Source: Anaerolineae bacterium
GTDB lineage: Bacteria; Chloroflexota; Anaerolineae; Anaerolineales; UBA11858
DNA: 7,994 nucleotides
Assembly (NCBI GenBank): GCA_003694235.1
Contig: RFKO01000110.1
Location: 1 to 7,994 of the forward strand
Reading direction: 5' to 3'
Within the stretch, counting starts at the first letter, position 1, and every line of letters starts with the position of its first letter. The position numbers and the translations under genes are program-made. The notes beneath the pieces are model-generated. The model saw nothing but the letters and a program-made list of their open reading frames with translations. It ran no database searches and was not told the DNA's origin. This document shows, piece by piece, positions 1 to 6,025 of the stretch.

Positions 1-489
1 CGTCTGGGCATCGCCATGTACGGCCTGCACCCCTCCGGCGAAAAACCCGCCCCTGCCGATTTCCGCGCCGCGCTGAGCTGGAAAGCCGTGCTCAGTCATG
101 TCAAAACCGTGCCGCCGGGCAGCGGCATCAGCTACGGCCATATCTACGTCACCCGCGGCCGCGAACGCATTGGCACCGTGCCGGTCGGTTATGCCGACGG
201 CCTGCGGCGTCTGGAGGGAAACATCGCGCTGGTGCATGGTCGGCGCGTGCCGGTGGTTGGCCGGGTGTGCATGGATCAAATCATGCTGCAACTGGACGAC
301 GTCCCCGAGGCCGCGCCGGGGGATGAGGTGGTGCTGATCGGCCAGCAGGGCGAGGAACGCATCACCGCCGAGGAGGTAGCCGCCATCTGGAGGACGATCA
401 ACTACGAGGTGGTCTGCGCCATCGGGGCGCGCGTCCCCCGTGTTTACCTGAAACACCCCCAGGAAAACAAAACCCCTCCCGCGGGCTGA
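1..489 (+). CDS. alr: Alanine racemase, C-terminal part (partial at left edge)
   Basis: This PLP-dependent enzyme interconverts L- and D-alanine in the cytoplasm, supplying D-alanine for peptidoglycan. The reading frame is open from base 1 (RLGIAMYGLHPS...), so the N-terminal PLP-lysine barrel lies outside the window; the ATG at 16 is internal. What remains is the end of the barrel and the C-terminal beta domain. Visible family motifs are RLGIAMYGLHPS (1-36), SYGHIY whose Tyr codon at 133-135 matches the catalytic tyrosine (Tyr265 in the Geobacillus enzyme), PVGYADGLRR (about 181-210), VCMDQ (about 265-279) with the Met-Asp pair of the substrate site, and INYEVVCAIGARVPRVY near the end. The chain ends at TGA 487-489, inside a terminator-like hairpin. 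It converges with the ABC transporter operon. The catalytic residues in view are intact, so nothing suggests a pseudogene. Confidence 0.95.
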   Translation, partial: RLGIAMYGLHPSGEKPAPADFRAALSWKAVLSHVKTVPPGSGISYGHIYVTRGRERIGTVPVGYADGLRRLEGNIALVHGRRVPVVGRVCMDQIMLQLDDVPEAAPGDEVVLIGQQGEERITAEEVAAIWRTINYEVVCAIGARVPRVYLKHPQENKTPPAG

Positions 490-507
490 GGGCCTGCAGG
501 AGGGGTT
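471..507 (-). terminator. Intrinsic terminator of the liv-type operon, possibly bidirectional
   Basis: Bases 471-479 (AACCCCTCC) and 499-507 (GGAGGGGTT) form a perfect 9-bp stem. After one mismatch (480/498) the stem continues with 481-486 against 492-497, including one G-U pair, leaving a 5-base loop. Read on the minus strand, the stem is followed by TTTTGTTTTCC, a good U-tract, and it begins 18 bases after the last ATPase gene's stop at 526-528. On the plus strand it contains the alr stop codon but is followed by CTCATCC, so termination in that direction would be weaker. Confidence 0.8.
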
Positions 508-525
508 CTCATCCACCGCAAACGC

Positions 526-1239
526 TTAGCCACCCAGATAGGCCTTCTTGACCTCCGGGTTGTTCAACAAGTCTTCCGACTTGCCTTCCAGCACAATATT
601 GCCGGTCTCCAGCACATAGCCGCGCTGGGCGAACTTGAGCGCCATGCGGGCGTTCTGCTCAACCAGCAGGATGGTGGTGCCCTCCTTGTTGATCTCGCGC
701 AGGGCGTCGAACACATCCATCATCAACAGGGGAGCAAGCCCCATCGAAGGCTCATCGAGCAGCATGACACGATGCGCGCTGAGCATGGCACGGCCGACGG
801 CCAGCATCTGCTGCTCGCCGCCGCTCAACGTGCCGGCTTTCTGGTTGATGCGCTCCTTCAGGCGCGGGAAGATGGAGAACACGCGCTCCATATCGCGGGC
901 GACCCCGGCAGGGTCCTTGCGGGCGAAGGCCGCCAGTTTGAGATTCTCCATCACCGTCAGGTTCTCAAACAAACGCCGCCCTTCGGGGACGTGCGCGATC
1001 CCCAGCTCGGTGACCACTTTCTCGGGGGGATAGTCGAGCAGATTCTTGCCATCGAAGGTCATCTTCGACCCAGGGGCAGCCGGCACAAGGCGGGAGATGG
1101 CGCGCAACGTGGTGCTCTTGCCGGCGCCGTTGGCGCCGATGATGCACACAATCTCGCCCTCGTCCACGCTGAAACTGATGCCATGCAACGCTTTGATGTT
1201 GCCGTATGAAACATGCAGGTTCTCTACCGTGAGCAGCAT
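526..1239 (-). CDS. livF: LivF-type ATPase of a HAAT-family amino acid ABC importer
   Basis: One of the two cytoplasmic nucleotide-binding subunits that power the importer. At 237 aa it has the usual LivF length. Walker A is GANGAGKST (residues 35-43), the Q-loop region reads VPEGRRLF (84-91) with Glu in place of Gln as is usual in LivF, the signature is LSGGE (138-142), and Walker B is VMLLDE (158-163) with catalytic Glu163. The switch position is VEQ (193-195) rather than a histidine, also typical of LivF. The ATG shares one base with the upstream ATPase stop (TGATG at 1237-1241), and AAGGAGG lies 10 bases upstream, so translational coupling is likely. It is the last gene of the operon, followed by the hairpin at 471-507. 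Family assignment is firm; the transported substrate cannot be read from this subunit. Confidence 0.95.
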   Translation of the reverse strand: MLLTVENLHVSYGNIKALHGISFSVDEGEIVCIIGANGAGKSTTLRAISRLVPAAPGSKMTFDGKNLLDYPPEKVVTELGIAHVPEGRRLFENLTVMENLKLAAFARKDPAGVARDMERVFSIFPRLKERINQKAGTLSGGEQQMLAVGRAMLSAHRVMLLDEPSMGLAPLLMMDVFDALREINKEGTTILLVEQNARMALKFAQRGYVLETGNIVLEGKSEDLLNNPEVKKAYLGG

Positions 1240-2009
1240 CAGGTCTCGACCTCCTTCCCGAGATAGGCCTCGATGACCACAGGGTTGTTGCGAATCTCAT
1301 CCGGCGTGCCCTCGGCAATCACCTCGCCGAAGTTGAGCGTCTGTATGATCTCGCACAATTCCATCACGAACTTCATCCGGTGTTCGATCAGGAAAATCGC
1401 CATCCCAAACTGGCTGTGCACCTTGCGGATAATCTCCATCATCTGGATGAGCTCTTCGGGGTTCATACCGGCCGTCGGCTCGTCCAGCAGCAGCACCTTC
1501 GGCTCGGTGGCCAGGGCGCGCGCCAGTTCGACGCGGCGCTGGGCGCCATAGGGCAGGCTGGTGACCAGTTGATCGGCCCAATGCGCCACCCCCACCAGCT
1601 CGAGCAGCTCCATCGCCATTTCGGTGCTGGCCTTCTCCTCCGCTTCGCGCTTCGGCGTATCGAAGAACGCGCCTACCAGCCCGTACGTCAACTTGGAATA
1701 GCGCGCCATCTTGACGTGCTCCAGCACGGTCAGATAACGCCACAGACGCAGGTTCTGGAAGGTGCGGCTCATACCCCGGTCGGCAATCTGATTGGGGCTG
1801 AGCGCGGTGATGTCTTCGCCATCCAGCACCACCCGTCCTTCGGTGGGATGATATATGCCGGTGATCAGGTTGAAGATGGTGGTTTTTCCTGCGCCGTTCG
1901 GCCCAATCAGGCCGCGAATCTGACCCGCTTCGAGCGTCAGATTGAAATTATGCACCGCTCGCAGGCCGCCAAACCAGTGTGTCATGTTGTGCACTTCAAG
2001 CAGCGCCAT
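1239..2009 (-). CDS. livG: LivG-type ATPase of a HAAT-family amino acid ABC importer
   Basis: Second nucleotide-binding subunit of the importer, 256 aa, normal for LivG. Walker A is GPNGAGKTT (residues 36-44), the Q-loop Gln is Gln85 in SRTFQNLRLW, Walker B is VLLLDE (172-177) followed by PTAGMNP, and the switch histidine is His210 in LIEHRM. The ABC signature is divergent (LPYGAQRRVE, about 152-161, instead of LSGGQ), which is a known LivG feature and not a defect. The LivG-specific C-terminal tail ending in VVIEAYLG is present. The start ATG at 2007-2009 lies inside the end of the LivM-type gene, a 14-base overlap, with AAAGGAG six bases upstream. The stop overlaps the next ATG by one base. 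Such tight packing means the two ATPases and LivM are made from one message. Confidence 0.95.
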   Translation of the reverse strand: MALLEVHNMTHWFGGLRAVHNFNLTLEAGQIRGLIGPNGAGKTTIFNLITGIYHPTEGRVVLDGEDITALSPNQIADRGMSRTFQNLRLWRYLTVLEHVKMARYSKLTYGLVGAFFDTPKREAEEKASTEMAMELLELVGVAHWADQLVTSLPYGAQRRVELARALATEPKVLLLDEPTAGMNPEELIQMMEIIRKVHSQFGMAIFLIEHRMKFVMELCEIIQTLNFGEVIAEGTPDEIRNNPVVIEAYLGKEVET

Positions 2010-3327
2010 GATCCGCTCCTTTCTCCGCCGCCTCTTTGGGTTGGAAGAGCGACTTGACGTCGAACTCGGTGAAGGCCACCAGACCGGTCGGCCGGTAGAT
2101 CATGATCAGGATCAGCATCACCGGGATGATGATCCATTTGTAGATTTCCAGCGGGCGCAAGGCCTCGCTGATCAGCGTCAGGCCGACCGCTCCCACGATC
2201 GAACCGGTCACCGAATTCAAGCCGCCGAAGTACACCATCGCCAGCACCTCGGCCAGTTTGCGGATGCCGAAGGTATCCGGGTTGATGTAGCGCAACACAT
2301 GGGCGAACAAACCGCCGGCCACACCCGCCCAAAAAGCGGCGAACAGAAAAGCCACCATCTTGGTTTTGCGCGTGTTCACCGTCATCGCCTCGGCGGCCAT
2401 CTCATCATCGCGCACCGCGTTGAGCGCCTTGCCCAGCGTGGAGCGGACAAAGTTGTTGATGATCCAGACCGAAAGCACCGTCCAGACGAAGACCACCGGC
2501 AGCGTGGCGTAATCCGGCTGGCTGCTGATACCGCGCGCCCCTCCAAACACCTCCAGGTTCTCGAACAGGCTTTTGACGATGAACATGAAGGCCAGCGAAA
2601 TGATCGCCAGGTAATCTCCGCGCGTGCGGAAGGAGGGGATGGCCACCAGCAGCGCGCCGATGGCCGAGACAACACCGCCCAGGATCAGACCGATGGGGAA
2701 GAAGAACGGGCCCCACGAGGTGGGCAGGATGGCTTCTCCGAAACGGTTGTCGTTGATGAACAACACCAGCGTGAACACCGAGGCGGTGTAAGCTCCCAGC
2801 GACATAAAACCGGGGTGCGAACAGGAAAACTCGCCCATGTAGCCGTTGACCACGTTCAGGCTGAGCGTCACGATGATGGCGATCATGGTCAGGCGAGCCA
2901 CCAACAGGCGGTAATCGCTGATGTCCGTCCACAGATAGAGCACCGCGTAGGCCAGCACAAGGTGAACCAGCGCCGAGACAATCAGGGGATACTGCAACAA
3001 CCTGCGGGCCAGCCGGTTGGAGAAACCGGTGAGCAGGCGGGCCACGATGGCCATGGGGAGAAGGTAAATCAAAATCGTGTAAAGCAGCGCACTGGGGATC
3101 AGCAGGGGTTTGTCCAGAATGACCACAATGCCGAACAGGGCGGGAATTTTGGACATCCCCAACGCCCAGGCCAGCGGACGGCCGACCAGTTGCTCCAACC
3201 CCACGGATACCAGCAAAGCGATCAACCACCCCAGCAGCGGTACGGAGCGGTAAGGCTCCCAAAAACGAGCCAGTCTGGCACGCAGCCCGTTTTGAGAGGC
3301 GTTCACAGGCAAAGAGTCTGTCGTCAT
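1996..3327 (-). CDS. livM: LivM-type permease of a HAAT-family amino acid ABC importer
   Basis: Integral membrane subunit forming half of the transport channel. I choose the ATG at 3325-3327 (443 aa, MTTDSLPVNA...) because GAAAGGAG sits five bases upstream; an in-frame GTG at 3357 would add ten residues but lacks such a site and lies in the end of the livH-type gene. An N-terminal extension of about 140 residues with several hydrophobic segments precedes the BPD_transp_2 core, as in long LivM proteins. Core landmarks: NGYMGEFSCSHPGFMSLGAY (161-180), TRGDYLAI (235-242), the ATPase-contacting loop VRDDEMAAEAM (305-315), and GGLNSVTGSIVGA (368-380). The tail ends in charged, probably cytoplasmic residues. 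It starts 26 bases after the livH-type stop and overlaps the LivG-type start by 14 bases. Confidence 0.92.
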   Translation of the reverse strand: MTTDSLPVNASQNGLRARLARFWEPYRSVPLLGWLIALLVSVGLEQLVGRPLAWALGMSKIPALFGIVVILDKPLLIPSALLYTILIYLLPMAIVARLLTGFSNRLARRLLQYPLIVSALVHLVLAYAVLYLWTDISDYRLLVARLTMIAIIVTLSLNVVNGYMGEFSCSHPGFMSLGAYTASVFTLVLFINDNRFGEAILPTSWGPFFFPIGLILGGVVSAIGALLVAIPSFRTRGDYLAIISLAFMFIVKSLFENLEVFGGARGISSQPDYATLPVVFVWTVLSVWIINNFVRSTLGKALNAVRDDEMAAEAMTVNTRKTKMVAFLFAAFWAGVAGGLFAHVLRYINPDTFGIRKLAEVLAMVYFGGLNSVTGSIVGAVGLTLISEALRPLEIYKWIIIPVMLILIMIYRPTGLVAFTEFDVKSLFQPKEAAEKGADHGAA

Positions 3328-3353
3328 GGCGTCTCCTTTCTCAAGCGGGCTGA

Positions 3354-4289
3354 TCACAACCGCAGGCGTGCGCTGTGCGGTTCGCCAAAGAAACCATGCG
3401 GGCGGAAGGTCAGAATGACCAGAATGATGCCAAAGGCGATCAGGTTACGCATGGTGGAAGGGAAGATCGTAGCCACGAAAATCTCAATGAAGCCCAGCAG
3501 AAAACCGGCCAGGCCGGCGCCCAGGATCGAGCCGCGCCCGCCCAGGATGGCGGCCACGAAGGCCTTCCACCCGAACAGAATCCCCATATTCGGGTCCAGC
3601 ACAGGGTACGCCGTCCCATACAGGATGCCCGCGGCAGCCGCCAGCGCCGACCCCAAACCGAACGTCAGCAAGGCGACGGCGTTGGTGGGGATGCCCATCA
3701 GCGGCACGACGACGTAATCGTACGCCATGGCGCGCATCGCCATCCCCCACTTCGAGCGTCGCACGTACTGGTGCAGAGCCAGGGTGAGCAACAACGAGAC
3801 ACCCACGATCAGCATCTTCTTGTTGGTGATGCTTACACCGGCCAGCTCAATCGTCTGGGTGGGGATCAACTCGGGGAACAGGCGCCGCTGCGGGCCGAGC
3901 AGGATCAGGTTGCCCGTCTCCAGGATGATGCCGATCATCAGGCCGGTGATGGCCGCCGAAGCGCGCGGCGCATCCCGCAGCGGACGGTAGCCGATGCGCT
4001 CGACCAGCATACCGACGATCGAGTTCAACAGCATGGAGATGATCAGCGTGAGCACAAGGACGACGGCCAGCGAAACGCCGGTGGGCAATCCAAACGCGCC
4101 TGTGCCGAACACGGCCAGCAAGGCCGTGGAGACGAAAAATCCGATATACGCGCCCACCATGAAGATATCGCCGTGGGCAAAGTTGAATAAGAGCAGCACA
4201 CCATACACCATCGAGTAGCCGATGGCGATCAGCGAATAGAAGCTCCCCCATTGCAGGGCATTGACCAGGTTCTGGAGAAAAAATTCCAT
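3354..4289 (-). CDS. livH: LivH-type permease of a HAAT-family amino acid ABC importer
   Basis: Integral membrane subunit pairing with the LivM-type protein. At 311 aa it has the usual LivH length. It opens with the family pattern NALQWGSFYSLIAIGYSMVYGV followed by FNFAHGDIFMVGAY (36-48). ERIGYRPLRDAP (97-108) and GLMIGIILETGNLILLG (116-132) are conserved LivH segments. The cytoplasmic coupling loop is GMAMRAMAYDYVVVPLMGI (182-200), and AAILGGRGSILGAGLAGFLLG (246-266) is the conserved glycine-rich segment near the end. Hydrophobic stretches are consistent with about eight membrane spans. The ATG at 4287-4289 has AAAAGGAG seven bases upstream. The gene is 119 bases from the binding-protein stop, the longest internal spacer of the operon, which carries a terminator-like hairpin. 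Confidence 0.94.
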   Translation of the reverse strand: MEFFLQNLVNALQWGSFYSLIAIGYSMVYGVLLLFNFAHGDIFMVGAYIGFFVSTALLAVFGTGAFGLPTGVSLAVVLVLTLIISMLLNSIVGMLVERIGYRPLRDAPRASAAITGLMIGIILETGNLILLGPQRRLFPELIPTQTIELAGVSITNKKMLIVGVSLLLTLALHQYVRRSKWGMAMRAMAYDYVVVPLMGIPTNAVALLTFGLGSALAAAAGILYGTAYPVLDPNMGILFGWKAFVAAILGGRGSILGAGLAGFLLGFIEIFVATIFPSTMRNLIAFGIILVILTFRPHGFFGEPHSARLRL

Positions 4290-4365
4290 CAGGTCGCTCC
4301 TTTTGCTCAGCGAGCGGCGACGAAATCACATGCCAGGGCAACCGCGTCGCGGGATGAGAAAAGAA

Positions 4366-4397
4366 GCCGTGGCAGCCGGCAGAGCGGCCGCCACGGC
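4366..4397 (-). terminator. Terminator-like hairpin between binding protein and permease genes
   Basis: Bases 4366-4373 (GCCGTGGC) and 4390-4397 (GCCACGGC) form a perfect 8-bp stem. After one A/C mismatch a second 4-bp helix (4375-4378 with 4385-4388) closes a 6-base loop. On the minus strand the stem is followed by TTCTTTTC, an interrupted U-tract. It starts 11 bases after the binding-protein stop (4409-4411). No new promoter is obvious before the livH-type gene, so partial read-through or 3'-end protection of the upstream message is the likely role, giving more binding protein than permease. Confidence 0.6.
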
Positions 4398-4408
4398 CAA
4401 AGGTCAGT

Positions 4409-5572
4409 TTACGGACAGACCTGTTTGTAGAAGGTGAACTTGCCTTCCTCGCTGATGCGCACGATCACGGCGCACTTGATCGGGTCACCCTCTTCCGTGA
4501 AGGTCATATCGCCGGTAATGCCGTGGAATTCCTTGATGGCGGCCATGGCGTCGCGCACGCACTTGCGGTCGACCTTGATGTCGCCGGTCAGTTTGCCGCA
4601 GTTCTCGATGGCCGTCTTGACGATGTTGAGGGAATCCCAGGTCAGCGCGCCGACGTCATCCGGCACATAACCGTATTTGGCGTTGTATTTATCGATGAAC
4701 TCCTTGGTCGCGCCGGTCGCGCCCTCGGCGGCGTAGTGCGTGCTGAAGAACAGGCCGTAGCAGTCCTCGCCGCACAGGTTGACCGTCTCGGCGGAGCCCC
4801 AGCTGTCAGAGCCGACGATCGGGCCTTCGAAGCCGAGTTCATGCGCCTGCTGGACGATCAGCGCCACTTCGTTGTAGTACTGCGGGGCGAAAATGAACTC
4901 CGCGCCAGCGTCCATGATCTTGGTCAGCTGAGCGCTGAAGTCGGTATCGCCGGTGGTAAAGCTCTCGAAGGCCACCACCGAGCCTGCGCCGTGGATGTCT
5001 TCCCAGGCCTGCTTGAAGTATTCGGCCAGGCCCTTGGGGTAGTCGCTGGCGATGTCATAGAGCACGCCCGCTTTGGTGAAACCAAACTCATCCGAGACGA
5101 AGTTGGCCACCACCGGCCCCTGGAACGGATCGAGGAACGGCGTGCGGAACACCCACGGGCGGTCCTTGGTCGTGGCCGGGTTGGTGGACCACGGGCTGAT
5201 CATCGGGGTTTCGAGGTCGTTGGCCACCGCGCCGGCGGGGACAGCCTGCTTGGAGGACTGCGGGCCGACGATCACCAGCACCTCGTCCTGGGTGATCAGT
5301 TTGGTGTTGACGGCCGCGGCGGATTCGCCTTTGGACTCATTGTCCTCGATGACCAATTCAACTTTGTAGTCCTTGCCGCCAACGTTGATCACACCGCCGA
5401 TTTCCTCCAGCCACAACTCGGCGGCGAATTTAGTGCCCTCACCGACTTTGGGGATGTCACCGGTCAACGGAGCGTTGATACCGATCTTGATGGTTTGCCC
5501 ACCGCCCCCGCCGCAGGCCGAGAGCACAAAGGCAGCCACCAACAGAAGGGCAATCCAACGGAACTTTTTCAT
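4409..5572 (-). CDS. Amino-acid-binding lipoprotein (Peripla_BP_6/LivJ type), candidate glycine/small amino acid binder
   Basis: Extracytoplasmic substrate receptor of the importer, 387 aa. The N-terminus MKKFRWIALLLVAAFVLSAC is a lipoprotein signal with lipobox LSAC and lipidated Cys20, followed by a five-Gly linker; the protein should be tethered to the outer face of the membrane. The mature part is a type I two-lobe binding fold: KIGINAPLTGDIPKVGEGTKFAAEL (29-53), IVGPQSSKQAVP (101-112), PMISPWSTNPA (123-133), GVLYDIASDYPKGLAEYFKQ (169-188), IVGSDSWGS (252-260). The Ser106-Ser107 and Ser129-Thr130 segments fall where LivJ relatives bind the ligand's alpha-carboxylate and amino groups. The mature chain has six cysteines besides Cys20 (267, 271, 325, 338, 367, 386). 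GAGGAG lies six bases before the ATG. The tandem glycine riboswitch is its leader, so a glycine-related ligand is inferred; branched-chain specificity would be an automatic family label. Ligand identity is unproven. Confidence 0.93.
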   Translation of the reverse strand: MKKFRWIALLLVAAFVLSACGGGGGQTIKIGINAPLTGDIPKVGEGTKFAAELWLEEIGGVINVGGKDYKVELVIEDNESKGESAAAVNTKLITQDEVLVIVGPQSSKQAVPAGAVANDLETPMISPWSTNPATTKDRPWVFRTPFLDPFQGPVVANFVSDEFGFTKAGVLYDIASDYPKGLAEYFKQAWEDIHGAGSVVAFESFTTGDTDFSAQLTKIMDAGAEFIFAPQYYNEVALIVQQAHELGFEGPIVGSDSWGSAETVNLCGEDCYGLFFSTHYAAEGATGATKEFIDKYNAKYGYVPDDVGALTWDSLNIVKTAIENCGKLTGDIKVDRKCVRDAMAAIKEFHGITGDMTFTEEGDPIKCAVIVRISEEGKFTFYKQVCP

Positions 5573-5694
5573 GGCTCACTCCTCGTCTTCACTTGCTTTG
5601 AATTTGGAACAGGGAACAACACAGGGGTCTCACGTTTTCGCAACGCGAAGAAAACGCGGACGGAGAAAATTGGCTGCTTTGGCTTTCCAGGCAT
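5569..5694 (-). CDS. Possible 41-codon leader ORF overlapping the binding-protein start
   Basis: An ATG at 5692-5694 opens a 41-aa frame beginning MPGKPKQPIFSVRV and ending SKQVKTRSEP. Its TGA (5569-5571) overlaps the binding-protein ATG as ATGA, the classic coupling arrangement. The ATG is fused to an 11-base perfect complement of the 16S rRNA 3' end (AAGGAGGTGAT, 5693-5703), but only two bases separate GGAGG from ATG, too close for normal initiation. The peptide is basic, has no membrane or signal features, and resembles nothing I recognise. The binding-protein gene has its own good ribosome site, so coupling is not required. It may be chance. Confidence 0.22.
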   Translation of the reverse strand: MPGKPKQPIFSVRVFFALRKRETPVLFPVPNSKQVKTRSEP

Positions 5695-5703
5695 CACCTC
5701 CTT
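5693..5703 (-). promoter_or_regulatory. Perfect anti-Shine-Dalgarno complement in the leader
   Basis: The minus strand reads AAGGAGGTGAT, complementary over 11 bases to the conserved 3' end of 16S rRNA (ATCACCTCCTT). It lies about 120 bases before the binding-protein ATG, so it cannot serve that start directly. The only close start is the ATG overlapping its end. Possible roles are a ribosome standby or mRNA-protecting site, or the site for the short leader ORF. The sequence match is seen; function is inferred. Confidence 0.45.
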
Positions 5704-5750
5704 CCATACAACTTCCCCAGAAATGTACCTGCAGAGCACTATTAAACCAA

Positions 5751-5780
5751 AGAGCGCGCGCAAAAGCAAGCGTGCGCTCT
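5751..5780 (-). terminator. Riboswitch expression platform: terminator-like hairpin competing with P1 of aptamer 2
   Basis: On the minus strand AGAGCGCACGC (5780-5770) pairs with GCGCGCGCTCT (5761-5751): 7 bp, one A/C mismatch, then 3 bp, around the 8-base loop TTGCTTTT. It is followed by TTTGGTTTAAT, a modest U-rich tail. Five bases of its 5' arm (5780-5776) are also the 3' strand of P1 in aptamer 2, so the hairpin and the glycine-bound fold exclude each other. This predicts that glycine prevents termination (an ON switch). The weak tail leaves the efficiency open. Confidence 0.65.
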
Positions 5781-5953
5781 GTCATAAACCTGAGAGATTC
5801 ACCGGGAAACCCTCCCGGCTTGCCCCTTCGGTGTTGCGCCTTCTCGTGCGCAACTCTCCAGAGCCGATCATCATCGGGTCCTTTTGCCTGAGAGTTTCAC
5901 CCCAAACGGGGCTTGCCCCTTCGGCGTCCGGCAAAGCCGGATCTCTCCCCGAT
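5776..5953 (-). promoter_or_regulatory. Tandem glycine riboswitch (two gcvT-type aptamers)
   Basis: Two complete glycine aptamers lie head to tail in the leader of the importer message. Aptamer 1 spans 5953-5873: P1 is ATCGGG (5953-5948) with CCCGAT (5878-5873), followed by GGAGAG, a TCCGG/CCGGA P3 stem, the conserved GCCGAAGGGGCAAGCC core, CTCTCAGG, and CAAAAGGACC. Aptamer 2 spans 5864-5776: P1 is GCTCTG (5864-5859) with CAGAGC (5781-5776), followed by GGAGAG, a TTGCGC/GCGCAA stem, the core CACCGAAGGGGCAAGCC, AATCTCTCAGG, and GACAGAGC. Only eight bases join them, in line with tandem glycine riboswitches, in which the aptamers dock against each other. No gcv gene is present; the first gene downstream is the amino-acid-binding lipoprotein. 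The aptamer consensus is clear enough that I regard the ligand class as secure. Confidence 0.96.
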
Positions 5954-5978
5954 CAGGTATGCACTTTGACACTCTCTC

Positions 5979-6007
5979 ATTATAGCAAGGTTTCGCGCCC
6001 GCGCAAA
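5979..6007 (-). promoter_or_regulatory. Extended -10 promoter of the riboswitch/importer operon
   Basis: On the minus strand a perfect -10 box TATAAT occupies 5984-5979 and is preceded by TGC (5987-5985), an extended -10 motif. The -35 region is weak: TTTGCG at 6007-6002 with a 17-base spacer, matching TTGACA at three positions. An AT-rich stretch (AATTTTTATTT, about 6015-6005) lies over and upstream of the -35. Start of transcription is expected near 5972, about 20 bases before P1 of aptamer 1, which fits the riboswitch leader. Confidence 0.8.
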
Positions 6008-6016
6008 TAAAAATTC

Positions 6017-6025
6017 CACAAAATC
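6017..6025. repeat. Left target-site duplication of the MITE-like element
   Basis: CACAAAATC here is repeated exactly and in the same orientation at 6190-6198, directly outside both ends of the inverted-repeat element. A 9-base duplication is a common transposition footprint. Confidence 0.75.

Noticed and set aside
1525..1560. Degenerate ABC signature (LPYGAQ) in the LivG-type ATPase as a sign of inactivation
   Set aside because: LivG proteins normally carry a divergent signature of this kind; Walker A, Walker B, Gln85 and His210 are intact.
3328..3357. GTG start at 3357 for the LivM-type permease
   Set aside because: The ATG at 3327 has a much better ribosome site (GAAAGGAG, five bases away), and the extra ten residues are partly the ribosome-site sequence itself.
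1942..3717. 591-codon plus-strand frame across the permease genes
   Set aside because: It is the complement of well-supported permease genes, rich in Gln, His, Arg and Asp with no domain pattern; a GC-rich shadow frame.
5569..5769. 66-residue ORF starting at TTG 5769 with a hydrophobic N-terminus
   Set aside because: Its start lies in the loop of the riboswitch terminator hairpin with no ribosome site; only the internal ATG at 5694 is worth considering.
4523..6010. 495-codon plus-strand frame across the binding protein and riboswitch
   Set aside because: It runs antisense to a clear lipoprotein gene and through the structured riboswitch; no recognisable domain.
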